Source: Paenibacillus pinisoli | Lineage (GTDB): Bacteria; Bacillota; Bacilli; Paenibacillales; Paenibacillaceae | Assembly: GCF_003605435.1 (NCBI RefSeq) | Contig: NZ_QXQB01000003.1 | Location: forward strand, 682,001-746,000 | Reading direction: 5' to 3' | Length of the DNA stretch: 64,000 nt | In this document: piece after piece, positions 33,575-41,705 of the stretch | Position numbering within the stretch: position 1 is the stretch's first letter | How the letters are laid out: each line of letters begins with the position of its first letter | Program-made: the position numbers and the translations under genes | The notes under the pieces: model-generated | What the model was told of the DNA's origin: nothing | The model's input: only the letters and a program-made list of their open reading frames with translations | Database searches by the model: none

Positions 33575-35959
33575 CTACCGCTGAATCATATAATACGTGC
33601 CGAGCGATCCGATTTGAACGTTGGACAGATCGGTAACGGATGCTTGATCAAAAGCCTTGATCAAAGAGTCCTTTAATTCATTATCCGACAACGCTTCCGT
33701 CATTCGAACAACGATGAGGTCGTCGTCACCGCTCTGCAACAGTTCAGCAACTTTGCTCGCAAATGTATTGGCGGAGTTGACCTCCAGACCCTTCACCACG
33801 TAATAATCCATTGAATTATCCGTTGATGCGAATTGATCCAGCTCATGGTCAAGCCAATAACCTTCGTCCAGATAGAAATTCAAAGCCAAGGCCGTGTCGT
33901 CGCTGGCGCCATAGAGCAAGAATGGAATACCCGAATTGGTCGCGTTATTGGTCGCATCTACATGAACCCATGAGCCGCCGATCTTCGCCTTATTCCAGGC
34001 ATGCGGCACGCCGTTCATATCGCCAGTGACGACAACAGACTCCAGGCCGGCCAGATCGCTCAGCATCTTGTACGTAGAGGCATAGGACGCGCATACACCT
34101 ACTTTTTTCACCATAATGCCATAGGTTGTAAATGAATCGTTGAACTTCGGATCAACCGTCTTGAATCCATTCTTCTCCGCTTCCTCGAGCGCAGCATCGT
34201 CATAGACGGTATTGTCATTCAAATATTCATATAAAGCCAGATGCTTCTCTTCCTCCGACATACCCTCCTTGAAGATCGATGCGACAAGCTGGGCTGCTTC
34301 TGCAACGATCTCCTGCTGCTTGCGGGCAATCGTCTCGCGGTCATCCTCATAGGCAACGAACAATGTAAGCGACTTATAGTCATAGGCATATTGCTTAACG
34401 CCTAGAATCATTGGATTCTGAAAAACGACCTTTTGAAGAACATCGGTCAAGGTATCGAAGTTCTGCGCCTCCGGGAACGCCTTCAGCGAAAGCTCCTCCT
34501 GTCCGTCAATCAAGCCAAGAGCCAAATATTCTTCCAGAGCCGAGTCGGCATTAACCGGAACATCCGCCACTACGGCAGGTACTGTGACCGCCTGGGCATT
34601 CCCTTCATCAACTGTCCTGCTCGTATTCTCTTTCTGGGCCGTAACAACTGAAACCTCGTCATCCGCAGAAGGCGTGTCTGTAATAATTGTCGGAACTGTC
34701 GGATCTGGAACGTGGTCTGTCGTATTGCTCGGCGGCACATAACCGTTCGCTTCCTTCTCCGTTCTCGCGGACAAGGCGTCCAACTCTTCCTGCGTAAATG
34801 AATTCACACTGACGTATCCAACGAAGGCCGTACCGTCAGTTGTATGTTTGATTAGTGCCGCTCCATTGCCTTCAATCACGACTTCCTCTGTCCAATAATG
34901 CATCCGACGCGGCGCGATTGATCCGTCAATATACTTCACATCAACGGTCTCCGGCAAGTCCTTGACCGTTGCATATTTTTGATAAACAATACTATCCATC
35001 ATCTTAGTCGGCAGGCGTTTCGATAATGGAACGGTATCAACCGGCTTACTGAAGCCCGACTCCTTGTCGCCCGCAACAGCGGTAACGTAATATTCCCCTT
35101 GAACCAGACGGTTCTGAGCAGTAATAAAATAGTTAATTTCGTCCAGCGCCTCGGTTATCTGCAGACCGCCGTCGCCATCTTGCATGAAGTCGTTGAACTG
35201 CGTCTCGGTCACCTCAGCAATCGCCATTGGATGAGGACCTATATAACCTTCCTCTGCGCTCGACTGCGGCAGATTGAACTGGTCCATAGTCGGCCTCGAG
35301 CGCTTATAGACACGGTAGCTCTCCGCACCCTCCACTTCGTTCCAGGACAACAAGAGCCGGCCTGTAGTATCAATTTCATATTGGAGGGTCGGGACAGGCA
35401 AATCCGATTTGACCGTAAATGGAATAACGAGCGGTTTCTCCAGCTTCGTGGCAGTTGTCGCATCCATATCATAGTTGATGCGAATATAGTAGATAGGAGC
35501 GCCGCCCCATACCGAAGTGCTCTGTCTCATCGTATCTGTCGCCAAAGTAGCAGTGAAGGGTTTGACGGATACACTGGTTTTGCCATCCGACAATTCCTCT
35601 CTCGTCATTTTTTCCTTCACATTATGCCAGATCGTGGCCATAATCTGACTTTCCGGAAGCACCTTCTGGTCTGTATGTATGGAGACCAAATCTTTAATTG
35701 AGAGATCTGCATCTGACAGCTCAAAATTAAAATCAAATATGAATTCCTTATCCTGCTCCACATTATAAATAGGCATAATCGCCTTTTCTTGTTCCGAGCC
35801 GTATTTCTTCTTTAAATCCAGCACGGTAGCGCCGGAGGGTACTTCCGACTCCACAACCTTCGTACTCTCCGGCGCCGTCGCCGATTCGCCGTTTTCGCTA
35901 GCTTTGCATGCCGTTAATAGAATGCTTAACGCTAATAATAAGTATAATAATTTCCGCAA
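33575..35959 (-). CDS. Lipoprotein with transglutaminase-like domain
   Basis: The 794-residue protein has a lipoprotein signal (SILLTAC, Cys18). Next come a long N-terminal region with a fibronectin-like segment (VPTLQYEIDTTGRLLLSWNEVEGAESYRVYKRS), a Thr/Val-rich linker and a C-terminal transglutaminase-like fold. The Cys-His-Asp triad is visible: GVCASYASTYKML near 618, GVPHAWNKAKI near 653 and WVHVDATN near 666. Related surface proteins act as proteases or cross-linkers. It overlaps nothing and follows the small membrane protein gene by 3 bp, so the two are an operon. Confidence 0.85.
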   Translation of the reverse strand: MRKLLYLLLALSILLTACKASENGESATAPESTKVVESEVPSGATVLDLKKKYGSEQEKAIMPIYNVEQDKEFIFDFNFELSDADLSIKDLVSIHTDQKVLPESQIMATIWHNVKEKMTREELSDGKTSVSVKPFTATLATDTMRQSTSVWGGAPIYYIRINYDMDATTATKLEKPLVIPFTVKSDLPVPTLQYEIDTTGRLLLSWNEVEGAESYRVYKRSRPTMDQFNLPQSSAEEGYIGPHPMAIAEVTETQFNDFMQDGDGGLQITEALDEINYFITAQNRLVQGEYYVTAVAGDKESGFSKPVDTVPLSKRLPTKMMDSIVYQKYATVKDLPETVDVKYIDGSIAPRRMHYWTEEVVIEGNGAALIKHTTDGTAFVGYVSVNSFTQEELDALSARTEKEANGYVPPSNTTDHVPDPTVPTIITDTPSADDEVSVVTAQKENTSRTVDEGNAQAVTVPAVVADVPVNADSALEEYLALGLIDGQEELSLKAFPEAQNFDTLTDVLQKVVFQNPMILGVKQYAYDYKSLTLFVAYEDDRETIARKQQEIVAEAAQLVASIFKEGMSEEEKHLALYEYLNDNTVYDDAALEEAEKNGFKTVDPKFNDSFTTYGIMVKKVGVCASYASTYKMLSDLAGLESVVVTGDMNGVPHAWNKAKIGGSWVHVDATNNATNSGIPFLLYGASDDTALALNFYLDEGYWLDHELDQFASTDNSMDYYVVKGLEVNSANTFASKVAELLQSGDDDLIVVRMTEALSDNELKDSLIKAFDQASVTDLSNVQIGSLGTYYMIQR

Positions 35960-35962
35960 TGG

Positions 35963-36511
35963 TTAACCCTCCGTTGATAGAAAAAGATTCAAAGATGTTT
36001 CGCCTAGTCCCTTAACCTCATAGAATTGCGCTACATTCGTCAGCAATTCAAGCGGATCGCAAGCGAGCAGCCGGAATGGAATATGTACTTGTCCGTCAGT
36101 TAATCCTTTGTTGAATAGAATCAGGAACTTCTTGAACCCGCTGTAGCGATTAATCATAAGGTTTCGATCATAAGTGTGGATGATTAGAAAGCCCCAGCCC
36201 TGCACTCTTGCAACGCTGATATGCTCAATCTCCTCCCACTTGATCAGTCCCCCAGACATGTACGTGGAGCGATCCAGAATCCCATTCTCAGACAGTGTAA
36301 GAACCGGATCTGCATTCAACATATTCCTAAAGTTATGAATAAACACACCAGCTAAGGCAACCGCCATTAGCCCGCCTATCGCTCCTATCATAAAACTGCT
36401 ATTGCGAATAGCCAAACTAACCAAAAATATTCCGACTGCTGTCCCGGCGATGCCGAAGATGGACATTCCGATCAGCCGACCGCGTCTTCTGTAATAACTA
36501 ACCTCACCCAT
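35963..36511 (-). CDS. STM3941-like membrane protein
   Basis: The protein of about 182 residues has two membrane helices near the N-terminus (residues 13-33 and 38-58) and a PH-like cytoplasmic domain. The layout fits the STM3941 family (LTLSENGILDRSTYMSGGLIKWEEIEHISV, FLIIHTYDRNLMINRYSGFKKFLI). The function is unknown. GGGGAG precedes the ATG at 36511. It is encoded immediately before the transglutaminase lipoprotein and may work with it at the membrane. Confidence 0.72.
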   Translation of the reverse strand: MGEVSYYRRRGRLIGMSIFGIAGTAVGIFLVSLAIRNSSFMIGAIGGLMAVALAGVFIHNFRNMLNADPVLTLSENGILDRSTYMSGGLIKWEEIEHISVARVQGWGFLIIHTYDRNLMINRYSGFKKFLILFNKGLTDGQVHIPFRLLACDPLELLTNVAQFYEVKGLGETSLNLFLSTEG

Positions 36512-36703
36512 ACCCAACTCCCCTTCATCTATGACTATATACCTATGAACGAGACTAGCATATATTTCCTATGAATTCAAAGGTTTTTTCGACAAATTTC
36601 GGGATTTAAGAAAAAACAATCCTCAATTGATAGATAAAAGGGATGCATAAAAATCTGCGGGATTAACATTGCAAATATACTCCCGTGGAATATTGACGCC
36701 CTG

Positions 36704-37033
36704 TTATTCCGTGTACAAACGGGAAAGTATTTTTTCAATCCTGGGAATTATGCTTATAATATAGTCTTTAATAAATTGATTATGGGATTCTGTCTGAACT
36801 ATAGAATGGATATATATGCCGACATCTTCGTGATACACTAAATTAAATTCAATACCATTCTTATTGCACTTTGCTATCCGGGAGTATACACCTTCAATTA
36901 CATCTAGCACTTCACAACTATCTTCCTTCAAAGCCCTTAGAACAATTTCGAAGTCATCAAAATATTCTAATTCAACTAAATAAAATTCCAACTGTTCTAA
37001 CCGGTTTACAACCTCTGCTAATCGGACTCCCAA
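36704..37033 (-). CDS. Small hypothetical protein, immunity-like
   Basis: The 109-residue acidic protein (EFYLVELEYFDDFEIVLRALKEDSCEV, NGIEFNLVYHEDVGIYIHSIV) has no signal or membrane segment. I do not recognise a family. Its size, AT-rich codon use and position at the edge of a toxin-rich region fit an orphan immunity gene. It starts with TTG, with AAGGAG upstream. The AT-rich intergenic DNA on both sides holds nothing else I can support. Confidence 0.6.
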   Translation of the reverse strand: MGVRLAEVVNRLEQLEFYLVELEYFDDFEIVLRALKEDSCEVLDVIEGVYSRIAKCNKNGIEFNLVYHEDVGIYIHSIVQTESHNQFIKDYIISIIPRIEKILSRLYTE

Positions 37034-37100
37034 AATCCTTCTCCTTACCTAAACCAATTTGGAATTAACGTTATATAAGTATAGATAGATTCCAATCAGA

Positions 37101-38243
37101 TTAAAGTCCGGTACCAATTGTAAAATTCAAAGTCGCCGTATAATAACCTTCGCGGGTACCTACATAATCGCCAACTTTAAATTTGCTATCCGTACCTGTC
37201 AGGCTGATGATCTCCAGTGTCTTAGGAACCAATAGCGTATAGCGAATAGGCACGTTATAGGAGCCCATGCCGAATCCCGGCTGTGCTCTTACGACAGTTT
37301 GGCTGAAGTTGCTCGCTGTGAAACTGCTTGCGGCTGGACCATATGTAGCATCCACAGGCTGCCCGGATACCAGGTTTACGCTTGATGTCTCCAATTGCAA
37401 GTTGGACACAGGAAGCTTGAGCACCAATGAAGCCTTGCCGGCAGATGACGGATCAGCCAGATCCTGGCTGAAGAAATCTGTTGCTGAGATTTTGACTGCC
37501 CACCCCTCGCCGTTGCCCCGATTATCTGTAATATTAGCTGTTGTAGTCATGGTAGTTGTCATAGTCGTCTGATGATTCAACTGTACATCCATAAAGGATC
37601 CGGAAACGGTATTAAGCTTCAAATCGCCTCCAATGATCCCAACTTGGGTAGTATCTCCAACCGATACCAAGCGCTGTAACTGAACATCATCAATAAAGAG
37701 GTTATAATAGCCGCCGTTTGCGTTAATGACCACCTCGAACGCAACGACCATAAGGTCTGTATCTGCAGGCACCAATGCGGTTACTTCATATGCGGAATAG
37801 TCTGATGTGGCATTTGTTATTTCTCTGAGCGACCGGCCCAGGTAAGTGCTGTCAGCCTTATAGTACTCAACCTTTGCTCTAAGCTTAGCCTCTGCCAGCG
37901 AGGTAATGTTAGTTTGGAAGGTCAATTGAAAGGAGTCGCCTGCTGTAAAGCCGGAGTCGATTTTGTTGACAACTCTCAAGGTTTGTCCCGGAACAGTCGT
38001 TCCGTCTTGCGACAGTCTCTGAGCATAAGCTCCTTCGCTCACGCTTGCAGTAGATAGCTCTGCTATATAAGAATCAGGTGCTCCTTCTGTACGGAAAGTC
38101 CAATGATCAGCCGTATTGCCGGATGCATGCACCTCAAATCCGCCATTGTTCAATAAATTGCCTGTCGCGTAAGTTGTTCCCGGTGCAATCGCAGCCATTA
38201 ACAAACTAAATACCAATACCATTCTTATCGTTTGCTTCAACAT
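37101..38243 (-). CDS. Secreted WxL-like surface protein with carbohydrate-binding-like module
   Basis: The 380-residue protein has a signal peptide (cleavage near TYA/TG). An N-terminal CBM4/9-like beta-sandwich follows (LLNNGGFEVHASGNTADHWTF to NLFIDDVQLQRL, residues 29-190). The C-terminal domain resembles a WxL wall-binding domain, with GEGWAVKISATDF as first motif and YYTATLNFTIGTGL at the end; the second Trp motif is not clear. The next gene upstream encodes a DUF916-type partner, which is diagnostic of WxL pairs. The two genes overlap by 38 bp. GGGAGG precedes the ATG. Confidence 0.7.
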   Translation of the reverse strand: MLKQTIRMVLVFSLLMAAIAPGTTYATGNLLNNGGFEVHASGNTADHWTFRTEGAPDSYIAELSTASVSEGAYAQRLSQDGTTVPGQTLRVVNKIDSGFTAGDSFQLTFQTNITSLAEAKLRAKVEYYKADSTYLGRSLREITNATSDYSAYEVTALVPADTDLMVVAFEVVINANGGYYNLFIDDVQLQRLVSVGDTTQVGIIGGDLKLNTVSGSFMDVQLNHQTTMTTTMTTTANITDNRGNGEGWAVKISATDFFSQDLADPSSAGKASLVLKLPVSNLQLETSSVNLVSGQPVDATYGPAASSFTASNFSQTVVRAQPGFGMGSYNVPIRYTLLVPKTLEIISLTGTDSKFKVGDYVGTREGYYTATLNFTIGTGL

Positions 38244-39300
38244 TGCTTATTGCCTCCCTTTGAATTGTCTCTGACTCTTTCCTCTTCTCCTTCTTCCTTT
38301 TCCAGAGGAGAAAGATAATAAAGAGCATCAATAAAAGAAAAGTAATCATAATAATTAAAAACCATATCCAGTACATGTATATAAATTCTATGAAACTAAG
38401 CTTATACGTAGGATTAATCTGCTCTGCTTTATTAATAGTGGATACGACTTCTCTCGGAGAAAGACTGAATGAATATTCGCCTTCTAAATCGCCGCCTTGA
38501 AAAGTTGTTTGATAAGTCAGTACATAATCACCCGAACTTAATAGATCCGGCAATCTCATATCATAGAGTCCAGTTGTGCCCACATATACAGAATCCATAG
38601 CATATTGTTCGGACTTAATGATGGTTCCCGATGAGTTCCTGAGCGTCAATAATCCAGAAGGCTTAACCAGTATGGTTCCTGTATTTCTATGAGGAATGTA
38701 AATCGTGATTAGACCATTCTCCTCGATTTGGTGATAGATAGGATCTATGAGGATTTGACGAGCAGCTTTTGCCTCATTTAAATTTATTACGGTCTGTATG
38801 GGTTGCCTGATATAAATGTCCGATAAGACTGACATTCCGGACTCATTGGTGACTGTTTGCGCAGGGATAAATTCTTCGAGGACAATGGCACCGATATACT
38901 GGCCATCTTGGATATTGGCGGGAACTTTTAGCGTAAAGCTATACTCGGCAGACTCTCCCGCTTTAAGAGAGCCTGATTTCACTGGCTCTTCAAACCAAGT
39001 GCCTACAAGACGATTCTCTTCTGAGCTTGAGGGATAGCTCCAGCCGCCTCTTAAGGTAGATAATACATCTGTAGCATAAATCTTGAACGCCGCTTCTTGG
39101 CTAGCGATATTGCTCACTTGTACTTTGAACACTAGTGACGCATCTGCCTTGGAATTGGCCATAAAGATCGACTTGCTGTCAGATTGCAGCGCACTTATGG
39201 AGAATGAAGAGCTGGGAGCAGTCCCTTGTACGGATTGAGCTGACACTCCCAAACAGCCAACTAAGAAAAGAGCAATTGAAAGAATTAGCGTCCTATTCAC
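38206..39300 (-). CDS. DUF916/DUF3324-type WxL-associated membrane protein
   Basis: The 364-residue protein has a signal peptide, then two beta-rich domains matching the WxL-protein peptidoglycan- and host-binding pair (VFKVQVSNIASQEAAFKIYATDVL, YIGAIVLEEF, IPHRNTGTILVKPSG, LLSSGDYVLTYQTTFQGGD). A membrane helix (about 308-335) and a highly charged cytoplasmic tail complete it. In lactic bacteria such proteins are encoded with WxL proteins and help assemble them at the wall. The start is a GTG with a weak ribosome site. Confidence 0.78.
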   Translation of the reverse strand: MNRTLILSIALFLVGCLGVSAQSVQGTAPSSSFSISALQSDSKSIFMANSKADASLVFKVQVSNIASQEAAFKIYATDVLSTLRGGWSYPSSSEENRLVGTWFEEPVKSGSLKAGESAEYSFTLKVPANIQDGQYIGAIVLEEFIPAQTVTNESGMSVLSDIYIRQPIQTVINLNEAKAARQILIDPIYHQIEENGLITIYIPHRNTGTILVKPSGLLTLRNSSGTIIKSEQYAMDSVYVGTTGLYDMRLPDLLSSGDYVLTYQTTFQGGDLEGEYSFSLSPREVVSTINKAEQINPTYKLSFIEFIYMYWIWFLIIMITFLLLMLFIIFLLWKRKKEKRKESETIQREAISNVEANDKNGIGI

Positions 39301-39544
39301 CGTTCACTTCCCATTCCTGTACTTTCATGCTGATTTCCAAACGTATTAGTAAATCTTTTCTATTACTGTTTTTCTATATTCGCGATCCCGAATGTTCCCA
39401 TGTATATATTAGCACATTTTTCCTAAGCCTTAAATACTTATTCTTACAAAATTCGGGACTATTCGATCATTTTTTCGATTTATTTGCTGTGAAATTAATT
39501 CATCGATTAGTTCTCAGGGCACTCTATTTTCCAAATACAGAATT

Positions 39545-39591
39545 AAAAAGGCTTACTCCCGCGTTTTAATAAAACGGGAATAAGCCTTTTT
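39545..39591. terminator. Intrinsic terminator in the AT-rich spacer
   Basis: AAAAAGGCTTACTCCCG and CGGGAATAAGCCTTTTT form a long stem with one mismatch and an inner loop, with A and T runs at the two ends. It separates the surface-protein genes from the immunity-gene relics. I see no gene between 39301 and 39659. Confidence 0.85.
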
Positions 39592-39659
39592 ACATATATA
39601 TAATCCATTAACGACACAACGTCGAACTGGAAATACGCAGACCAAGCACTGTACGTTAG

Positions 39660-40025
39660 TTACTCAAGAGCACTCACTATGATCCCAAATTCTTTTTCCC
39701 ACTCGCTAAAAAAGACTTTTTTATCCTTTATAAAAATCTTGCCTTCAGAATAAGCCTGCAACACTAAGGAGTTTTTTTTCATAATTGATAATACCCAAAA
39801 AATCTGAAGCTATGATTAGATAACTCCCCTTTTCATCTCGATCAAATACCTTTTTGAAAAATCAGTTAACGTTGCATTTATATGTCCATAAAACTGCTTG
39901 TCTAAAGCAAGGTTATTCGTTAACAAAAATGGCGCGACAGGGATATCATTTGTTTCTAGTACCCATTTAAGTCCCTTATGTGAAATGTGAATTGTACTTA
40001 CTTCCCCATTGGAAATAATGGACTA
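39660..40025 (-). pseudogene. Frameshifted relic of an immunity-like gene
   Basis: Minus-strand translation gives a first block without a start codon (ISNGEVSTIHISHKGLKW ... FYGHINATLTDFSKRY) that runs into a stop. A shifted frame then reads DFLGIINYE, and after an A-run another reads SLVLQAYSEGKIFIKDKKVF...WEKEFGIIVSALE before a stop near 39660. The blocks together look like one small acidic protein broken by at least two frame changes. It follows directly the stop of the gene at 40026. Confidence 0.65.
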
Positions 40026-40307
40026 TTATCGTCTCACTTGTTTGAAATTCGGTATTCTTCTCTTACTTTTCTTATCGTCAAAAGTGATTAGATCAACGAA
40101 TTCAGGCGCTCGCACTCTAGAGAAATGAATGCCATTCATACATGAATTACACCATATATCTAAACATCCAATTCTTGTTTCACTGTTCCCTGTATATTGA
40201 AAATATATCGCCTCTTTACGACATTCAGGACATTGTAACAAGCAGCTCTGCTGTGAATTTCCTGAAATACTTGCACTTAACTTTAGCCAAGCAGAAAAAT
40301 TAGTCAT
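40026..40307 (-). CDS. Small zinc-ribbon-like protein
   Basis: The 93-residue protein carries two CxxC pairs (CPEC and CNSC, about 30 residues apart) that could form a zinc ribbon. The rest is not recognised. Its ATG overlaps the stop of the upstream gene (TAATG), so the two are coupled. It probably belongs to the toxin-immunity gene group. Confidence 0.65.
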   Translation of the reverse strand: MTNFSAWLKLSASISGNSQQSCLLQCPECRKEAIYFQYTGNSETRIGCLDIWCNSCMNGIHFSRVRAPEFVDLITFDDKKSKRRIPNFKQVRR

Positions 40308-40639
40308 TATAACCCCAACTCCTTACATCGGCCTGAGAATTTCTCAATATAGTCTTTTAATTTTTCTGGCTCATTTGTTAGATCGACTACCGTGCTTACA
40401 TTCCTCTTTTTACTTACTGAATAGGCATAGTCCCAAGAACGAAATCCATCATCCGGCCCTTCAATTTCTTTATTTCTAAAGAAAAACCAACAACACTCTG
40501 CCTCATGATATTCCTCTCTTAATAAAGGAATACTTTCATATCGTCTATATTCACTTAATTTAGAATATGCTACTTGATTCGCTAACTCCCTCGCATCTTC
40601 CAAAGTAATCTCTTGAATGTACTCTTTCAAAAAGGGCAC
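40307..40639 (-). CDS. Immunity-like protein
   Basis: The 110-residue protein starts with GTG and has AAAGGGGT upstream. Its middle (ECCWFFFRNKEI...GFRSWDYAYSVSKKRNVSTVVDL) follows the layout of immunity proteins of the Imm35/YrhB-like kind, but I cannot verify the family. A truncated relative lies 400 bp upstream (41026-41175), whose C-terminal half aligns with this one. It is probably an orphan immunity gene, as no intact cognate toxin is next to it. Confidence 0.65.
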   Translation of the reverse strand: MPFLKEYIQEITLEDARELANQVAYSKLSEYRRYESIPLLREEYHEAECCWFFFRNKEIEGPDDGFRSWDYAYSVSKKRNVSTVVDLTNEPEKLKDYIEKFSGRCKELGL

Positions 40640-40691
40640 CCCTTTCTTCTACATTCGATTTTCACATCATTTTATTTTTTCTCTCTTAAAA

Positions 40692-40943
40692 TTATGATTC
40701 AAATGCAGTTTTATCTGGAAATATCCCTCCCTCTTTAATTAAGCAAACCGCGAGTCTTTGAGCCGCTCTATCAAAATAAAATTGGTTTGGAAGGTTAGGA
40801 TCAGATAACGCTTCTAATTCAGAAAACATCTTGGTTATCTTATTCAATTCAATCTTCCCCATTACATCTTCATTTGGACCGTACCTATAAACAACTGTTT
40901 CGTCATCTTCGTGTTCTTTTAGAAGCAATACATATGAAGCCAA
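40692..40943 (-). CDS. Small immunity-like protein
   Basis: The 83-residue acidic protein (YVLLLKEHEDDETVVYRYGPNEDVMGKIELNK) is not assigned to a family. It lies 18 bp after an 18-codon relic that looks like the end of a toxin, the usual toxin-then-immunity order of this locus. CAGGAGGAG precedes the ATG. Confidence 0.65.
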   Translation of the reverse strand: MASYVLLLKEHEDDETVVYRYGPNEDVMGKIELNKITKMFSELEALSDPNLPNQFYFDRAAQRLAVCLIKEGGIFPDKTAFES

Positions 40944-40963
40944 ATTTACTCCTCCTCAGGTGG

Positions 40964-41020
40964 TTACCACGGACGACCAGAATAAATTGTTCTATCGTTA
41001 GCAGTTCTATAATCTGAACG
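40964..41020 (-). pseudogene. Possible toxin C-terminal tail relic
   Basis: On the minus strand, 18 codons reading RSDYRTANDRTIYSGRPW end in TAA just upstream of the immunity-like gene at 40692. The frame is closed immediately upstream. The position, but little else, suggests the remains of a toxin warhead. Confidence 0.35.
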
Positions 41021-41025
41021 TTATA

Positions 41026-41175
41026 TTATAAATCTTTCTCTTTAAAATGATTTGACATGACTTGGAGATATTCATGCAACTTATCTGGTTCATCTGAAAA
41101 ATCAGCAATGAGTCTTAGTTCTCCCTTTTTGCTTATTGCATATGCAGCTCCCCATGTTAGACTCGGCTTCAAGAT
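41026..41175 (-). pseudogene. Truncated paralogue of the immunity-like gene at 40307
   Basis: About 48 codons (LTWGAAYAISKKGELRLIADF...DEPDKLHEYLQ, then TAA) align with the C-terminal half of the protein at 40307-40639 (SWDYAYSVSKKRNVSTVVDLTNEPEKLKDYIE). The N-terminal half is missing, so it is a deletion relic. Confidence 0.7.
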
Positions 41176-41287
41176 ACATATCATTTAGTCATTCTCTATG
41201 ATCTCTAGTTCTGCTTAAAAAAGCTCATTCCTACTTATTTTTCAAGTTGGAAAGAGCTTTTGAATATTACAAAAATTATTCCTTTAC

Positions 41288-41701
41288 TTAGTGTTTAGTT
41301 TGACTTGTATATCTTTCATAAAAATCATCACTCTTATAACTCTGTTCTATCATATAAAATAGATCTACATCGACTTCCTCTGACCATACATCAAAATCAA
41401 TGTATGGAGACTCTCTGTATTCAATTTCTATGTCATAGTCTGAAATTGTAAATTTACGTTGCTTATCATTTTTCAATAATGAAATTGTTAATTCCTTGTT
41501 TATTGAAAATTCCTTACCTCCATAATAGATGCATGGCCCTGATTTTGTTGGATAGATTGCAAAAAAACTAGCTTGATCCATATAATAAAGCCCAGTAAAC
41601 CCCGGAATTTTCTTTATTGTCGAAAACTCTTTTTTTCCAGTTATTAAGTCCAATTCGCAGTACTCTCCAAAACCATACTTTTTCAATTCAATACTATTCA
41701 T
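41288..41701 (-). CDS. Presumed immunity protein for the toxin at 41706
   Basis: The 137-residue cytoplasmic protein (YGFGEYCELDLITGKKEFSTI, GLYYMDQASFFAIYP, DIEIEYRESPYIDFDVW) is encoded four bases after the toxin stop. That fixes its likely role as cognate immunity. I do not recognise a named Imm family. It is AT-rich compared with the toxin's N-terminal part, like the other immunity genes here. Confidence 0.75.
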   Translation of the reverse strand: MNSIELKKYGFGEYCELDLITGKKEFSTIKKIPGFTGLYYMDQASFFAIYPTKSGPCIYYGGKEFSINKELTISLLKNDKQRKFTISDYDIEIEYRESPYIDFDVWSEEVDVDLFYMIEQSYKSDDFYERYTSQTKH

Positions 41702-41705
41702 TACT

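Noticed and set aside
39204..39569. Plus-strand 121-codon frame near the DUF916-type gene start
   Set aside because: It is partly antisense to that gene and then AT-rich spacer sequence, with no support as a gene.
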